Source: Glycomyces harbinensis | GTDB lineage: Bacteria; Actinomycetota; Actinomycetes; Mycobacteriales; Micromonosporaceae | Direction: 5' to 3' | Length of the DNA: 64,000 nt | NCBI RefSeq assembly: GCF_900101745.1 | Contig: NZ_FNAD01000005.1 | Coordinates: 124,001 to 188,000, forward strand | Part shown: piece by piece, positions 44,419 to 53,759 of the stretch | How the letters are laid out: each line of letters starts with the position of its first letter | Numbering within the stretch: the first letter of the stretch is position 1 | Program-made: the position numbers and the translations under genes | Notes under the pieces: generated by a model | The model's database searches: none | What the model was told of the DNA's origin: nothing | The model's input: only the letters and a program-made list of their open reading frames with translations

Positions 44419-45549
44419 CTAGCCTTTTTTCTTCTTGGAGGCCTGCTGCGCTCCGCTGACCTTCTTGGCCCGTGCGATGCGCTCCGCCCGTGAGAGGTTC
44501 TTGCCCGAACCGGGTCCGCCCTTGGCCGTCGACGTCGGCTCCTCGGAGCCGTTCAGCCCGGTGCCGTTGACCGGCTCCGTCGGCTCCTTGGGCTTGAGCG
44601 GCTGCGACTTCGGCTTCGAGACCGGCTTCTTGCCCGGCTTGGGCGCCAGGTCCTTGCGGCGCTGCTCGGCCTCGCGCTGCTCTTCGAGCATCTTCTCGTG
44701 GGCCTTGGAGCCCGGTTTCGGCGGCTTCGCCGAGGCGCTCTGCGCGGGCGGCGGGTACTTGTGCAGCACGTACTGCTGCTGTCCGAGCGAGAAGAGGTTG
44801 TTCACCGTCCAGTAGATGACCACGCCGATCGGGAAGGCGCCGGCGGAGAAGATCATGATGACCGGGATGCCGTAGAGCATCACCTTCTGGATCATCCGCT
44901 GGTTCGGGTCCTCGTTCCAGCCGGTCTTGAGGATCATCTGACGCGTGGTCAGGAAGGTCGTGAGGATCATCGCCGCGCCGAGGACGCCGGCGACGAGCTT
45001 GACGTTGACCGAGGAGGAGCCGACCGATTCGAGCTGGTCGGCCGGGGTGAGGAAGGTGCTCCAGAACGGCGCGCCCATGAGCTTCGCGTGGACGTAGGAG
45101 AGCCAGTCCCCGGTGTTCCCCGCGTCGATGCCGGTCCAGCCGTAGGAGTCGGTGAACTTCGTCTGCTCCGGGTCGGGGCGGCGCAGGACGTGGAACAGCG
45201 CCAGGAAGACCGGCATCTGGATCAGGATGGGAAGGCAGCCCATGAGCGGGTTGGCCTTCTCCTTCCGATACAGCTCCATCATCTCTTTCTGGAGCGTCTC
45301 GCGGTCGCCCTTGTACCGCTCCTGGAGCACCTTGATCTCCGGGGCGAGCTTCTGCATCGCGCGCTGCGACTGGATCTGCTTCACGAACAGCGGGAAGAGG
45401 ATGATCCGGAGGGTGAGCACGACGCCGACGATGGCGAGCACCCAGGCCCAGTCGGTCTGGAGGAACTGGTTGCCGTCGAAGACGTTGGACCAGAGATCGT
45501 GCCACCGCAACAGCACCCAGGACACGCCGTTGTAGGCCCACTCCATCAC
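44419..45549 (-). CDS. yidC: Membrane protein insertase YidC
   Basis: 376 residues, the Oxa1-type short form without the large periplasmic domain of Gram-negative YidC. Helices include [23 protein letters not shown] with the conserved Arg of the hydrophilic groove, and [20 protein letters not shown]. The C-terminal third is a Lys-rich cytoplasmic tail ([16 protein letters not shown]) that can touch the ribosome. Its start overlaps yidD by four bases. Confidence 0.97.
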   Translation of the reverse strand: MMEWAYNGVSWVLLRWHDLWSNVFDGNQFLQTDWAWVLAIVGVVLTLRIILFPLFVKQIQSQRAMQKLAPEIKVLQERYKGDRETLQKEMMELYRKEKANPLMGCLPILIQMPVFLALFHVLRRPDPEQTKFTDSYGWTGIDAGNTGDWLSYVHAKLMGAPFWSTFLTPADQLESVGSSSVNVKLVAGVLGAAMILTTFLTTRQMILKTGWNEDPNQRMIQKVMLYGIPVIMIFSAGAFPIGVVIYWTVNNLFSLGQQQYVLHKYPPPAQSASAKPPKPGSKAHEKMLEEQREAEQRRKDLAPKPGKKPVSKPKSQPLKPKEPTEPVNGTGLNGSEEPTSTAKGGPGSGKNLSRAERIARAKKVSGAQQASKKKKG

Positions 45550-45902
45550 TTGCGGACTCCAGTCATCTCGGTCTTCGAATTCGGTACGTGCTCATGCCGT
45601 GGGGGTACGGGGTCATGCCCCCCGGGATGAAAGGGGTGGCATCGTCCCAGCCGTCGCAGGCTCAACCATATGCCACGGACGGCACCGTGCCGGGACAGCG
45701 CCTCAAGGGTATATGCGCTGCAACTGGGGTAGAAGCGGCAGCGGGCCGGCAGGGCCGGGCTTATCCAACGACGGTACGCGATCACGGGGGCGCCGACCAC
45801 TCGGACCAGCAGGCCGTCGGTCACTCGCTCAAGGGGTTTGACCTGCTGCGGCGTCGGCAGGGGGATCGTTCGGGGGGCCTGCTCGGCGGCGGGGTGCGTC
45901 AT
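45546..45902 (-). CDS. yidD: Membrane protein insertion efficiency factor YidD
   Basis: 118 residues. The family core [27 protein letters not shown] with three Cys is intact, then [25 protein letters not shown] small amphipathic protein that assists YidC-dependent insertion. It overlaps rnpA upstream and yidC downstream by four bases each, so the three are translated as a coupled series. Confidence 0.97.
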   Translation of the reverse strand: MTHPAAEQAPRTIPLPTPQQVKPLERVTDGLLVRVVGAPVIAYRRWISPALPARCRFYPSCSAYTLEALSRHGAVRGIWLSLRRLGRCHPFHPGGHDPVPPRHEHVPNSKTEMTGVRK

Positions 45903-46336
45903 GGCGCGCTCCGGGCCTCGCGGGCACGACCTGCCTTGCCGCCCTTGCCTTCACGTGCGGCCCGCACGGCTTCGGCGAGATCGCGGTGGAGCTCGGCGAA
46001 GTCGCGTTCGGCGGCGCGGGGGGTGGCGCGCACGACCACGTCGGTGCCGGCGGGCCAGTCGGGGAGCTCGGCCGCGGCGGCGTGGCGCAGGCGGCGCTTG
46101 ACCTTGTTGCGCACGACCGCGTTGCCCACGGCCTTGGAGACGACGAAACCCGCCCGCGCCGTGGTGTTCACGGCTTCGGACGGTGTCGCCGGCCCGTTCG
46201 GGGCCGGAATGTCAACGGAACGCTTGACCGCTGGTGCCCAGTGCACGACGACGCCGCCGCGAGCGGCGCGGCGGCCTCGCTTGAGCGCCGAACCGAAGTC
46301 CCGGCTGCTGCGAATGCGCGCGTCGGCTGGAAGCAC
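45899..46336 (-). CDS. rnpA: Ribonuclease P protein component
   Basis: 145 residues. [24 protein letters not shown] is the N-terminal substrate-leader-binding part, and [25 protein letters not shown] is the RNR motif helix that contacts RNase P RNA. Matures tRNA 5' ends. I take the GTG at 46336 with GAGGA ten bases upstream; a GTG three codons earlier is also possible. It follows rpmH by 105 nt. Confidence 0.96.
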   Translation of the reverse strand: MLPADARIRSSRDFGSALKRGRRAARGGVVVHWAPAVKRSVDIPAPNGPATPSEAVNTTARAGFVVSKAVGNAVVRNKVKRRLRHAAAAELPDWPAGTDVVVRATPRAAERDFAELHRDLAEAVRAAREGKGGKAGRAREARSAP

Positions 46337-46441
46337 CTGGATCACGTCCTCATCGAGGCCCTCAGCTGGGGGCGGCGGGCACTGAGCGCTACGGCACTCG
46401 AAGGCCCGCGGGCCGCCTGCCAGGGGACGAGAAGCAAGCGC

Positions 46442-46579
46442 TCAGACGGTCAGCTGCTTGCGACCCTTGTTGCGGCGCGCGTTGACGATGGCGCGCCCGG
46501 CACGGGTGCGCATGCGAAGCCGGAAGCCGTGGGTGCGGTGACGACGGCGGTTGTTCGGCTGGTAGGTGCGCTTGCTCAC
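46442..46579 (-). CDS. rpmH: 50S ribosomal protein L34
   Basis: 45 residues, read on the minus strand: it starts [18 protein letters not shown] after a GTG initiator and ends GRKQLTV, the invariant small basic L34. A GGGAG lies upstream at the right distance. It is the first gene of the rpmH-rnpA-yidD-yidC-jag-rsmG group, divergent from dnaA, which marks the classic origin arrangement. Confidence 0.97.
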   Translation of the reverse strand: MSKRTYQPNNRRRHRTHGFRLRMRTRAGRAIVNARRNKGRKQLTV

Positions 46580-47199
46580 GACGGATGTCTCCCATTACGA
46601 ATCAAATTGCCACTGCGCCACCCGGTCTGCGGAGGCTCCTGCCCCGGCCCGCGAGGGGCACCAGAGACGCGGAGAACAGCCTAGCAGGGCATTCATGCGC
46701 CGGCCCAGCCGCGGACGGCGGGTGTGGCATGCCCCTCTGGTTCGAGCGGGCAGTCTGCTCATGTTACTCGCCGCGTCCGGACCGATGCCACCGCGGTGCG
46801 GGCCCGGGCGCCGCCCCGGGCGGCGCAGACCGTCCTTCTCGGAAGGGCCTCCCCGGCCGCCACGCGGCCTGTGCAGGGCCGTCGCGCCCGGCGCGGGCAG
46901 CCTGTGGATAACTTCGCCCGAATCGTGGACGACTTCGGCGGCCCCCGAACGGCATCGTCGCGAGGCTCACAAGAAAGTCCAGGTCATGACCGTGATTCAG
47001 GAAACATTGTCACAAGGCGCCCATGTGCACAGGCCAGCTGAAGGCCTGTGGATAACCTGTGGAAAACTTGCTTGGACGTAACGGGTGCGACCGGGTGCGG
47101 CAGCGCGTATCGCCTGCATCGGAGCCTACCGTTTGCCGGTTCCGATCTTCGCGAAACGGCCGCTTCGAGGACAGAAGACAACGCAGAGGGATGGCGAAG
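46580..47199. other. rpmH-dnaA divergent region with three DnaA boxes
   Basis: 620 nt. DnaA boxes TGTGGATAA at 46903-46911 and 47047-47055 and a weaker TGTGGAAAA at 47058-47066 can autoregulate dnaA or form the upstream half of a bipartite origin. The first 300 nt look featureless apart from the rpmH promoter region. Reading frames crossing it are not coding-like. Confidence 0.75.
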
Positions 47200-49179
47200 G
47201 TGACCGACCAAGATCTGTCGGCAGTCTGGTCGGCGGTGACCGCCGAACTGGCCGACACGTCGGCGCTGACCCGTCAGCAGCAGGCGTGGATGCGGCTGAC
47301 GCAGCCGGTCCTGGCGGTGGGCGGCACGTTCATCATCGCCGCGCCCGACAAGTTCGCCCGCTCCGCGTTCGAGTCGAAGCTGCGGCTGCCGATCAGCGAC
47401 GTGCTGACCCGGCTGATGGGGCAGCCCACGCAGATCGCGGTCACCTTGCAGGAGAAGCAGGCCGACCCGCCGGCGCCCGAGCCCTCGCCTCCGGCCGAGG
47501 CCGCCCACCAGGCCCCGCCGGCCCCCGCCGCGCAGGTCTCGCCTCCCCAGGCCCCGCAGCCTCCCGCCGGGCCGGCCGAGGGCGCGCCCGTGAACGGCGC
47601 CGCGCACCGCCCCCCCGAGGACCCGGACGCCACCATCGTGTTCGAGCGGCCAGGGTCGTTCGACCGGCCCTCCTTCGAGCAGAGCACCGTCGACCAGAAC
47701 GCCTTCAACCCTGACCTGTCGCTGGAGGAGACCCAGCGGCTCGCCCCGGCCCGCAAGTCCGTGCCCTCCCAGAACCCGCCGAGCCTGTTCGACACCGCCG
47801 CGTTCCGCGCCGGCGAGGCCGCGGGCGCGGCCTCCGCCGAGCCGCCCGCGGCACCCGAGCCCGAGCCGAGCGCCCCCGAGCGCTCCGCGGCGATCCCGCA
47901 CCAGCCGGTGCGGCCCGCCGATCCCGAGCCCCCGTCCGTGCCCCGCTGGGAGGAGCGCCAGCCCGAACCCCCCGGCGACGAGCTCGAGCGCGTCCTCTCG
48001 GAGGCCCATCCCCGACAGGGCGCCAAGGAGAACGGTGCCGGGCCGCTGGTCGCGCCCCCGCCCTCCGACGACCCCGACCCCGAGCGCCGGGGCGGGATCA
48101 CCAAGCCCGGCGGCGGCGCCGCGCCGGTCAAGGCCGTGGACGGCGTCGGCCGGCTCAACCCGCGCTACAACTTCGACACGTTCGTCATCGGCTCCTCCAA
48201 CCGCTTCGCGCACGCGGCGGCGTTCGCCGTCGCCGAGGCGCCCGCGAAGGCCTACAACCCGCTGTTCATCTACGGCGGTTCGGGACTGGGGAAGACGCAC
48301 CTCCTCCACGCGGTCGGCCACTACGCCCACGACCTGGGCACGGCCCACTCGGTGCGGTACGTGACGACCGAGGAGTTCACCAACGACTTCATCAACTCCC
48401 TCTCCGACCGGCGCCAGCAGGCGTTCCAGCGCCGCTACCGGGACGTCGACATCCTCCTCATCGACGACATCCAGTTCCTCATGGACCGCGAGCGCACGCA
48501 GGAGGAGTTCTTCCACACCTTCAACGCGCTCCACAACGCCAACAAGCAGCTCGTGATCTCCTCGGACCGCTCCCCCAAGCAGCTCCAGACCCTCGAGGAC
48601 CGGCTGCGGACCCGCTTCGAGTGGGGCCTGCTGGCCGACATCCAGCCGCCGGACCTGGAGACGCGCATCGCGATCCTGCGCAAGAAGGCCGTGCAGGACC
48701 AGCTGAACGTCCCCACCGACGCGGTCGAGTTCATCGCCACGCAGATCCACCACTCGATCCGCGAGCTCGAAGGCGCGCTCATCAGGGTCACCGCGTACGC
48801 GAGCCTGAACAAGAAGCCCGTCGACCTCGGCCTCGCCGAGGAGGTCCTGCACGACATCATCCCCGAGAACGGCAAGTCCGCCGAGATCACGGTGGACCAG
48901 GTCATGGGGGCCACCGCGGACTACTTCGGCGTGCAGTCGGCCGACCTCAAGGGGAACTCGCGCTCGAGGGCGCTCGTGAACGCCCGCCAGGTCGCGATGT
49001 ACCTGTGCCGGGAGCTGACGGACCTGTCGCTGCCGCGCATCGGCCAGGCGTTCGGGGGACGCGACCACACCACGGTCATGCACGCGAACAAGAAGATCCG
49101 CAAGCAGATGTCCGAGCGGCGGGCGCTCTACAACCAGATAGCGGAATTGACGAACCGTTTGAAACACACCGACGATTGA
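47200..49179 (+). CDS. dnaA: Chromosomal replication initiator DnaA
   Basis: 659 residues. Domain I (about 1-85) starts [16 protein letters not shown]. An unusually long acidic, Pro-rich linker (about 86-315) is typical of actinomycetes such as Streptomyces. The AAA+ domain has Walker [16 protein letters not shown] (from 359) and Walker [11 protein letters not shown] (from about 418). Domain IV ends with the DnaA-box-binding [17 protein letters not shown] 47200 lies nine bases after AGAGGG; the ATG at 47191 directly abuts that sequence and is less likely. Confidence 0.97.
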   Translation: MTDQDLSAVWSAVTAELADTSALTRQQQAWMRLTQPVLAVGGTFIIAAPDKFARSAFESKLRLPISDVLTRLMGQPTQIAVTLQEKQADPPAPEPSPPAEAAHQAPPAPAAQVSPPQAPQPPAGPAEGAPVNGAAHRPPEDPDATIVFERPGSFDRPSFEQSTVDQNAFNPDLSLEETQRLAPARKSVPSQNPPSLFDTAAFRAGEAAGAASAEPPAAPEPEPSAPERSAAIPHQPVRPADPEPPSVPRWEERQPEPPGDELERVLSEAHPRQGAKENGAGPLVAPPPSDDPDPERRGGITKPGGGAAPVKAVDGVGRLNPRYNFDTFVIGSSNRFAHAAAFAVAEAPAKAYNPLFIYGGSGLGKTHLLHAVGHYAHDLGTAHSVRYVTTEEFTNDFINSLSDRRQQAFQRRYRDVDILLIDDIQFLMDRERTQEEFFHTFNALHNANKQLVISSDRSPKQLQTLEDRLRTRFEWGLLADIQPPDLETRIAILRKKAVQDQLNVPTDAVEFIATQIHHSIRELEGALIRVTAYASLNKKPVDLGLAEEVLHDIIPENGKSAEITVDQVMGATADYFGVQSADLKGNSRSRALVNARQVAMYLCRELTDLSLPRIGQAFGGRDHTTVMHANKKIRKQMSERRALYNQIAELTNRLKHTDD

Positions 49180-49571
49180 GCGGGCCTGTGGACAACTCTG
49201 TGGAAAAGCTGTGGATAAACCCGCATTTCTGTGGAAAGCCTGTGGACGGCGTGTGGATAACACGCGGTGACGCGATCTTCGTTCGCCTTGGCGCTGTGTA
49301 CAACCCTGTGCATAACCTGTGGAAAACCTGTGGACAAGCCTGTGGATGAAATGTGGAAAACTCGCCGGGTGTCGGAGGCTGTGGATAAGCTCCTGATTCA
49401 TCCACAGGTTCTCCACAGCCCGTCCACAACCCGAGACCCCGGAAGAGCTGCGAAAAGGCGGGTTTTCCACAGTATCCACAGCACCGACGACTACGACGAC
49501 AGTTATATCTATAGAGAGTTCATTAGTAATAGCGCTGTGAACAACCGAGCTTCAGACAGAAGGAGCGACCC
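49180..49571 (+). other. oriC: Origin of replication oriC
   Basis: 392 nt between dnaA and dnaN. About 18 nine-base DnaA boxes: nearly all on one strand from 49187 to 49388 (for example TGTGGACAA 49187, TGTGGATAA 49210, 49252 and 49380, TGTGGACAA 49329), then several inverted copies (49398, 49409, 49420, 49463, 49472). The switch of orientation falls at about 49390. An AT-rich stretch at 49501-49532, the only one in the window, is the likely unwinding element, with a last box at 49536. Confidence 0.95.
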
Positions 49572-50720
49572 ATGAAGTTCCAAGTTGACCGAGACACGTT
49601 CGCGGACGCGGTCTCATGGACCGCCAAGAGCCTCCCGGCCCGCCCCTCGGTCCCCGTCCTCGCGGGCGCCCGCCTGTCCGTCGACGAGGGCAAGCTGACG
49701 ATCTCCGGCTTCGACTACGAGATCTCCACCCGGGTCACCGTCGACGTCACCGGCGAGTCCGCCGGGACCGCCCTGGTCTCGGGCAAGCTCCTGGCCGAGA
49801 TCGTCAAGGCCCTCCCGCACAAGCCCGTGGACTTCGTCGTCGACGGCCCCCACGCCGAACTCACCTGCGGGTCGGCGCGCTTCACCCTGCCGACCATGCC
49901 GCTGGAGGACTACCCGAGCCTGCCGCAGATGCCCGAGGCCATCGGCACCATCGACGCCGAGGAGTTCGCCCGGGCCGTCGCCCAGACCGCCGTCGCCGCG
50001 GGCAAGGACGAGACCCTGCCGACGATGACCGGCGTCCAGGTCGAGATGACCGGCGGCGGCATCGGCATGCTCGCGACCGACCGCTACCGCATGGCGATCC
50101 GCGACTCCTCCTGGGAGCCGGGCAGCTCCGACGTCTCGGTGACGGTCCTGGTGCCCGCCAAGGCGCTCGCCGACACCGCCCGCACGTTCGGGTCGCTGTC
50201 GGGCCCGGTGACGATCGCGATCCCCCAGGGCGGCGAAGGCGCCCCCGGCATGATCGGCTTCACCTCGGGCGGGCGCCAGACCACCTCGCGCGTCCTCGAC
50301 GGCCAGCTGCCGCCGCTGCGCAGCCTCCTGGCGACCTCGTACGCGACCACGCTGCGCGTCAAGACCTCCGACCTCATCGAGGTCGCCCGCCGCGTCGCGC
50401 TCGTCGGCGACCGCAACTCGCCGATCCGCCTCTCGTTCGACGAGGACGGCCTCGTGGTCGAGGCCGGCGGCGCCGAGGACGCCAAGGCCTCCGAGGGCAT
50501 GGACTGCACCCTCGAAGGGGAGCCGGGCAAGATCGCGTTCAACCCGACGTACCTGCTCGACGGCCTGTCGGCCATGGACGCCCCGTACACGGCGTTCAAG
50601 ATGAACGAGCTCGGCCGGCCGGTCGTGATGACCGGGCAGCCCGCGCCCGAAGATGAGGATTCCGACACAAACCACGACGTGTACCTGTACATGCTGCAAC
50701 CATTGCGTTGGGACGCCTGA
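49572..50720 (+). CDS. dnaN: DNA polymerase III beta sliding clamp
   Basis: 382 residues. Three repeated clamp domains: the chain starts MKFQVDRDTFADAVSWTAKSLP and ends with the conserved peptide-pocket region VYLYMLQPLRW. The ring tethers polymerase III and other proteins to DNA. ATG with a GAAGGAG upstream. First gene right of oriC, in the usual place. Confidence 0.98.
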   Translation: MKFQVDRDTFADAVSWTAKSLPARPSVPVLAGARLSVDEGKLTISGFDYEISTRVTVDVTGESAGTALVSGKLLAEIVKALPHKPVDFVVDGPHAELTCGSARFTLPTMPLEDYPSLPQMPEAIGTIDAEEFARAVAQTAVAAGKDETLPTMTGVQVEMTGGGIGMLATDRYRMAIRDSSWEPGSSDVSVTVLVPAKALADTARTFGSLSGPVTIAIPQGGEGAPGMIGFTSGGRQTTSRVLDGQLPPLRSLLATSYATTLRVKTSDLIEVARRVALVGDRNSPIRLSFDEDGLVVEAGGAEDAKASEGMDCTLEGEPGKIAFNPTYLLDGLSAMDAPYTAFKMNELGRPVVMTGQPAPEDEDSDTNHDVYLYMLQPLRWDA

Positions 50721-50796
50721 CAGCACAACGACGTGAGTGACCCTGGCGCGCGACATCGCCGATGTCTCCGGACGCAAACGTGAGAGGGGGCGCGAC

Positions 50797-51672
50797 ATGC
50801 AACTGGGCATGATCGGGCTCGGCAAGATGGGCGGCAACATGAAGTTGCGGCTCGAAAAGGCTGGACACCGGGTCGTCGGCTACGACCGCAACCCGGACGT
50901 CGCCGACGTGGGCTCGCTCGCGGACCTGGTCGCGGCCCTCGAGGGCCCGCGGGCCGTCTGGGTCATGGTCCCGGCCGGGGAACCCACCCGGTCCACCGTG
51001 GCCGAACTGGCCGGGCTCCTGTCCGAGGGCGACATCGTCGTCGACGGCGGCAACTCCCGCTTCACCGACGACGCCGTGAACGCGCAGGCCCTCGCCCAGA
51101 ACGGGATCGGCTACATCGACGCGGGCGTCTCCGGCGGCGTGTGGGGCTTGACCGAGGGCTACGCGCTCATGGTCGGCGGCGCCGAGGCCGACGTCGAGCG
51201 GCTCATGCCGGTCTTCGACGCGCTCAAGCCCGAAGGCGAGCACGGCTTCGTGCACGCCGGCGGCGTCGGGGCCGGCCACTACGCCAAGATGGTCCACAAC
51301 GGCATCGAGTACGCGATGATGCAGGCCTACGCCGAGGGCTACGAGCTCCTCGAGGCCAGCGAGTACGTCGACAACGTGCCGGAGATCTTCAAGTCCTGGC
51401 GCTCGGGCACCGTGATCCGCTCCTGGCTGCTCGACCTGATGGACCGGGCCCTGGACGACGACCCGGACCTGTCGAGCATCAAGGGCTACGTCGAGGACTC
51501 CGGCGAGGGCCGCTGGACCGTGGACGAGGGCATCCGCCTGCGCGTCCCGCTCCCGGCCATCACCGAGTCGCTCTTCGCCCGCTTCACCTCCCGCCAGGAG
51601 GACTCCCCGGCGATGAAGGCCGTCGCGGCCCTGCGCAACCAGTTCGGCGGCCACGCCGTGAAGTCGGAATAG
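50797..51672 (+). CDS. gnd: 6-phosphogluconate dehydrogenase, decarboxylating (short type)
   Basis: 291 residues. The NAD(P)-binding MQLGMIGLGKMGGNM is at the start, GDIVVDGGNSRF and GVSGGVWGL bind substrate, and AKMVHNGIEYAMMQAYAEGYELL holds the catalytic Lys and His. It is the short GndA/YqeC-like form, probably NAD-dependent, found between dnaN and recF in many actinobacteria. Start ATG at 50797 after GAGAGGGGG. Its last codons and stop are duplicated in the 68-bp repeat that follows. Confidence 0.96.
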   Translation: MQLGMIGLGKMGGNMKLRLEKAGHRVVGYDRNPDVADVGSLADLVAALEGPRAVWVMVPAGEPTRSTVAELAGLLSEGDIVVDGGNSRFTDDAVNAQALAQNGIGYIDAGVSGGVWGLTEGYALMVGGAEADVERLMPVFDALKPEGEHGFVHAGGVGAGHYAKMVHNGIEYAMMQAYAEGYELLEASEYVDNVPEIFKSWRSGTVIRSWLLDLMDRALDDDPDLSSIKGYVEDSGEGRWTVDEGIRLRVPLPAITESLFARFTSRQEDSPAMKAVAALRNQFGGHAVKSE

Positions 51673-51810
51673 TGGCGGTCACGCGCCGCGAAGCGGCAGG
51701 TGACGCGACGCAGTCGTGGCACCTCGTGAAATCGGAATAGTGGCGGCCGCGCGCCGCAGCACGGCGGCTGACGCGACGCGGTCGCGTCAGCCGGTGAAGT
51801 CCGAGACCGC
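51658..51810 (+). repeat. 68-bp tandem repeat at the gnd 3' end
   Basis: Three starts of GTGAARTCSGA at 51658, 51726 and 51794, exactly 68 bp apart: two full imperfect units and a partial third. The first copy contains the last codons and TAG of gnd; the second copies them (GTGAAATCGGAATAG) out of frame. Unit 2 ends in a perfect 10-bp stem (51768-51777 with 51781-51790, GCG loop) that may terminate gnd transcription. Confidence 0.85.
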
Positions 51811-51863
51811 GCCAATGCGGGGCTCGCAAGCGCCGCCCCGAGCCGACCGGGCATCATAGAGGC

Positions 51864-53000
51864 GTGCGTGTACGACAGCTGCAACTGAGCGACTTCCGTT
51901 CCTACGCGCACGCCCAAGTCATGTTCGACGAGGGCCCATCGATCCTGGTGGGCCCCAACGGACACGGCAAGACCAACCTGGTCGAGGCCCTGGTCTACCT
52001 GGCGAACCTCCGCTCCCACCGCGTCTCCACCGACGCCCCCCTGGTCCGCCAGGGCTGCGAGCAGGCCGTGGTGCGGGCCGAGATCCTCCACGACTCCCGC
52101 CGCCTCCTCGCCGAACTGGCGATCGTCCCCGGCAAGTCGAACAAGGCCCGCCTCAACCGGACCCCGCTCGCCCGGCCCCGCGAACTCATCGGCGCCCTCA
52201 AGGCCATCGCGTTCGCCCCCGAGGACCTGTCGCTCGTGCGCGGCGAGCCCGCCTCGCGGCGCCGCTACCTCGACGAGCTCCTGTGCTCCCGCTACCCGCG
52301 CTTCGCGGGGGTGCGCGCCGACTACGAGCGGGTCCTCAAGCAGCGCAACACGCTCCTGCGCACCGCCTACCTCGCGAAGAAGACCGGCGGCCGCGGCCCC
52401 GGCGGCGCCGAGATGGCGACCCTCGACGCCTGGGACGCCCACCTCGCCGAGCACGGCGCCGAGCTCCTGTCCGGGCGCCTCGCGCTCCTGGAGGACCTGA
52501 CCGAACCGGTCGCCAAGGCCCACGCGCGCATCGCCGACGGCCGCTCCGAGCTCACGCTCGCGTACGAGTCCGAACTCGGCGCCGACCTGACGGCCGACCG
52601 GGACGTGCTCACCGCGCGCCTGGCCGCCGCGCTCGCCGGCGCCCGCGCCAAGGAGGTCGAGCGCGGCACCACCCTCGTCGGCCCCCACCGCGACGACCTC
52701 GACCTCGTGCTCGGCACGCTCCCGGTCAAGGGCTACGCCTCCCACGGCGAGACCTGGTCGGTCGCGCTCGCGATGCGCCTGGGCGCGTTCGAACTGCTCC
52801 GCGCCGACGGGACCGCCCCGATCCTCATCCTCGACGACGTGTTCGCCGAGCTGGACGCCACGCGGCGCGAGCGCCTCGCCGAGTACGCTGAATCCGCACC
52901 GCAGGCGCTCATCACGTGCGCCGTCGCCGGAGACGTCCCCGAACGGCTCACCGGCGCCCGCTACGACGTGTGGGAAGGGGAGGTCCAGCGTGTCCTATGA
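51864..53000 (+). CDS. recF: DNA replication and repair protein RecF
   Basis: 378 residues. SMC-like ABC ATPase: Walker A ILVGPNGHGKTNLVEALVYL near residue 30, the signature KGYASHGETWSVALAMRL, and Walker B APILILDDVFAELDATRRE. Loads RecA at gapped DNA with RecO/RecR. GTG start at 51864 without a clear ribosome site. The last 11 nt overlap dciA. Confidence 0.97.
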   Translation: MRVRQLQLSDFRSYAHAQVMFDEGPSILVGPNGHGKTNLVEALVYLANLRSHRVSTDAPLVRQGCEQAVVRAEILHDSRRLLAELAIVPGKSNKARLNRTPLARPRELIGALKAIAFAPEDLSLVRGEPASRRRYLDELLCSRYPRFAGVRADYERVLKQRNTLLRTAYLAKKTGGRGPGGAEMATLDAWDAHLAEHGAELLSGRLALLEDLTEPVAKAHARIADGRSELTLAYESELGADLTADRDVLTARLAAALAGARAKEVERGTTLVGPHRDDLDLVLGTLPVKGYASHGETWSVALAMRLGAFELLRADGTAPILILDDVFAELDATRRERLAEYAESAPQALITCAVAGDVPERLTGARYDVWEGEVQRVL

Positions 53001-53457
53001 CGGCTCGGGCTCCGGCGGCTACGACTACCGCCCCCGACCCCGGCGGCGCGGCAAGTCCGACGACCCGCGCTTCCGCAAGGAGTGGTCCGGCCCCGGACCC
53101 GACAAGCGCGACCCCGAACTCCTGGGAAGCCTGCTCCCGCAGATCGTGCGCAAGAACGGCTGGACCCGCAAGGTGGCCGACGCCTCGGTGTTCGGCCGCT
53201 GGGAGGCCATCGTCGGCGCCGACATCGCGGGCCACTGCCGCCCCGAGCGGCTCGAGCACGGCGAGCTCCTCGTCGTCGCCGAGTCCACCGCCTGGGCCAC
53301 CCAGCTGCGCCTGTTCTCCCGCCAGATCCACGCCAAACTCGCGGCCGCGCTCGGCCCGAGCGTGGTCAAGCGGCTGAAGATCGTCGGACCCCAGCAGCCG
53401 ACACGTTCCTTCGGTCCCAGGCGCGTACGGTTTAATGGCTCCCGTGACACGTTCTGA
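52990..53457 (+). CDS. dciA: DciA-type replicative helicase operator (DUF721)
   Basis: 155 residues. After a basic disordered start (PRPRRRGKS), the DUF721 domain reads GWTRKVADASVFGRWEAIVGADIAGHCRPERLEHGELLVVAESTAW, matching DciA. DciA loads or stimulates DnaB in bacteria lacking DnaC/DnaI. Starts at a GTG inside recF with GGAAGGGGAGG upstream. The recF-dciA-gyrB order is conserved in actinobacteria. Confidence 0.93.
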   Translation: MSYDGSGSGGYDYRPRPRRRGKSDDPRFRKEWSGPGPDKRDPELLGSLLPQIVRKNGWTRKVADASVFGRWEAIVGADIAGHCRPERLEHGELLVVAESTAWATQLRLFSRQIHAKLAAALGPSVVKRLKIVGPQQPTRSFGPRRVRFNGSRDTF

Positions 53458-53759
53458 AGCCACGCACCCCTAGTCCCGTAGGGGGGTTCATGTCCGAGCC
53501 TCCCAGTGCGACTGTGACGACAACGAGGCGCACAGACGCCGAATCGGAAGTCGGGTCGCAGTAGACTTGACCGATGCGGTTCGGCCGGCGCTCCAGCGTC
53601 CGGCCGTCTCCATGGCAGGTCCGCCGCGCCGGGTGCCCCCCGCGCCGACCGCGCGGACCAGACAATCCGGCAGGCCCGAGGCCAGACGGCTGAAAAGTGT
53701 CACAACCATGGACTAGCTTTCTCACTACTGACCGTGTACGACGACAGAAGGAGTTGCCG
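53458..53759 (+). other. Region upstream of gyrB
   Basis: 302 nt. A TAGACT at 53562-53567 may be a -10, without a good -35, and an AGAAGGAG (53746-53753) is the gyrB ribosome site. No supercoiling-responsive element or RNA gene can be identified by eye. Confidence 0.4.

Noticed and set aside
51658-51810. Possible attachment site or insertion footprint
   Set aside because: The 68-bp period is a plain tandem duplication of local sequence; no integrase, tRNA end or terminal inverted repeat is nearby.
53567-53572. TTGACC as -35 of a gyrB promoter
   Set aside because: No acceptable -10 lies 16-19 nt downstream.
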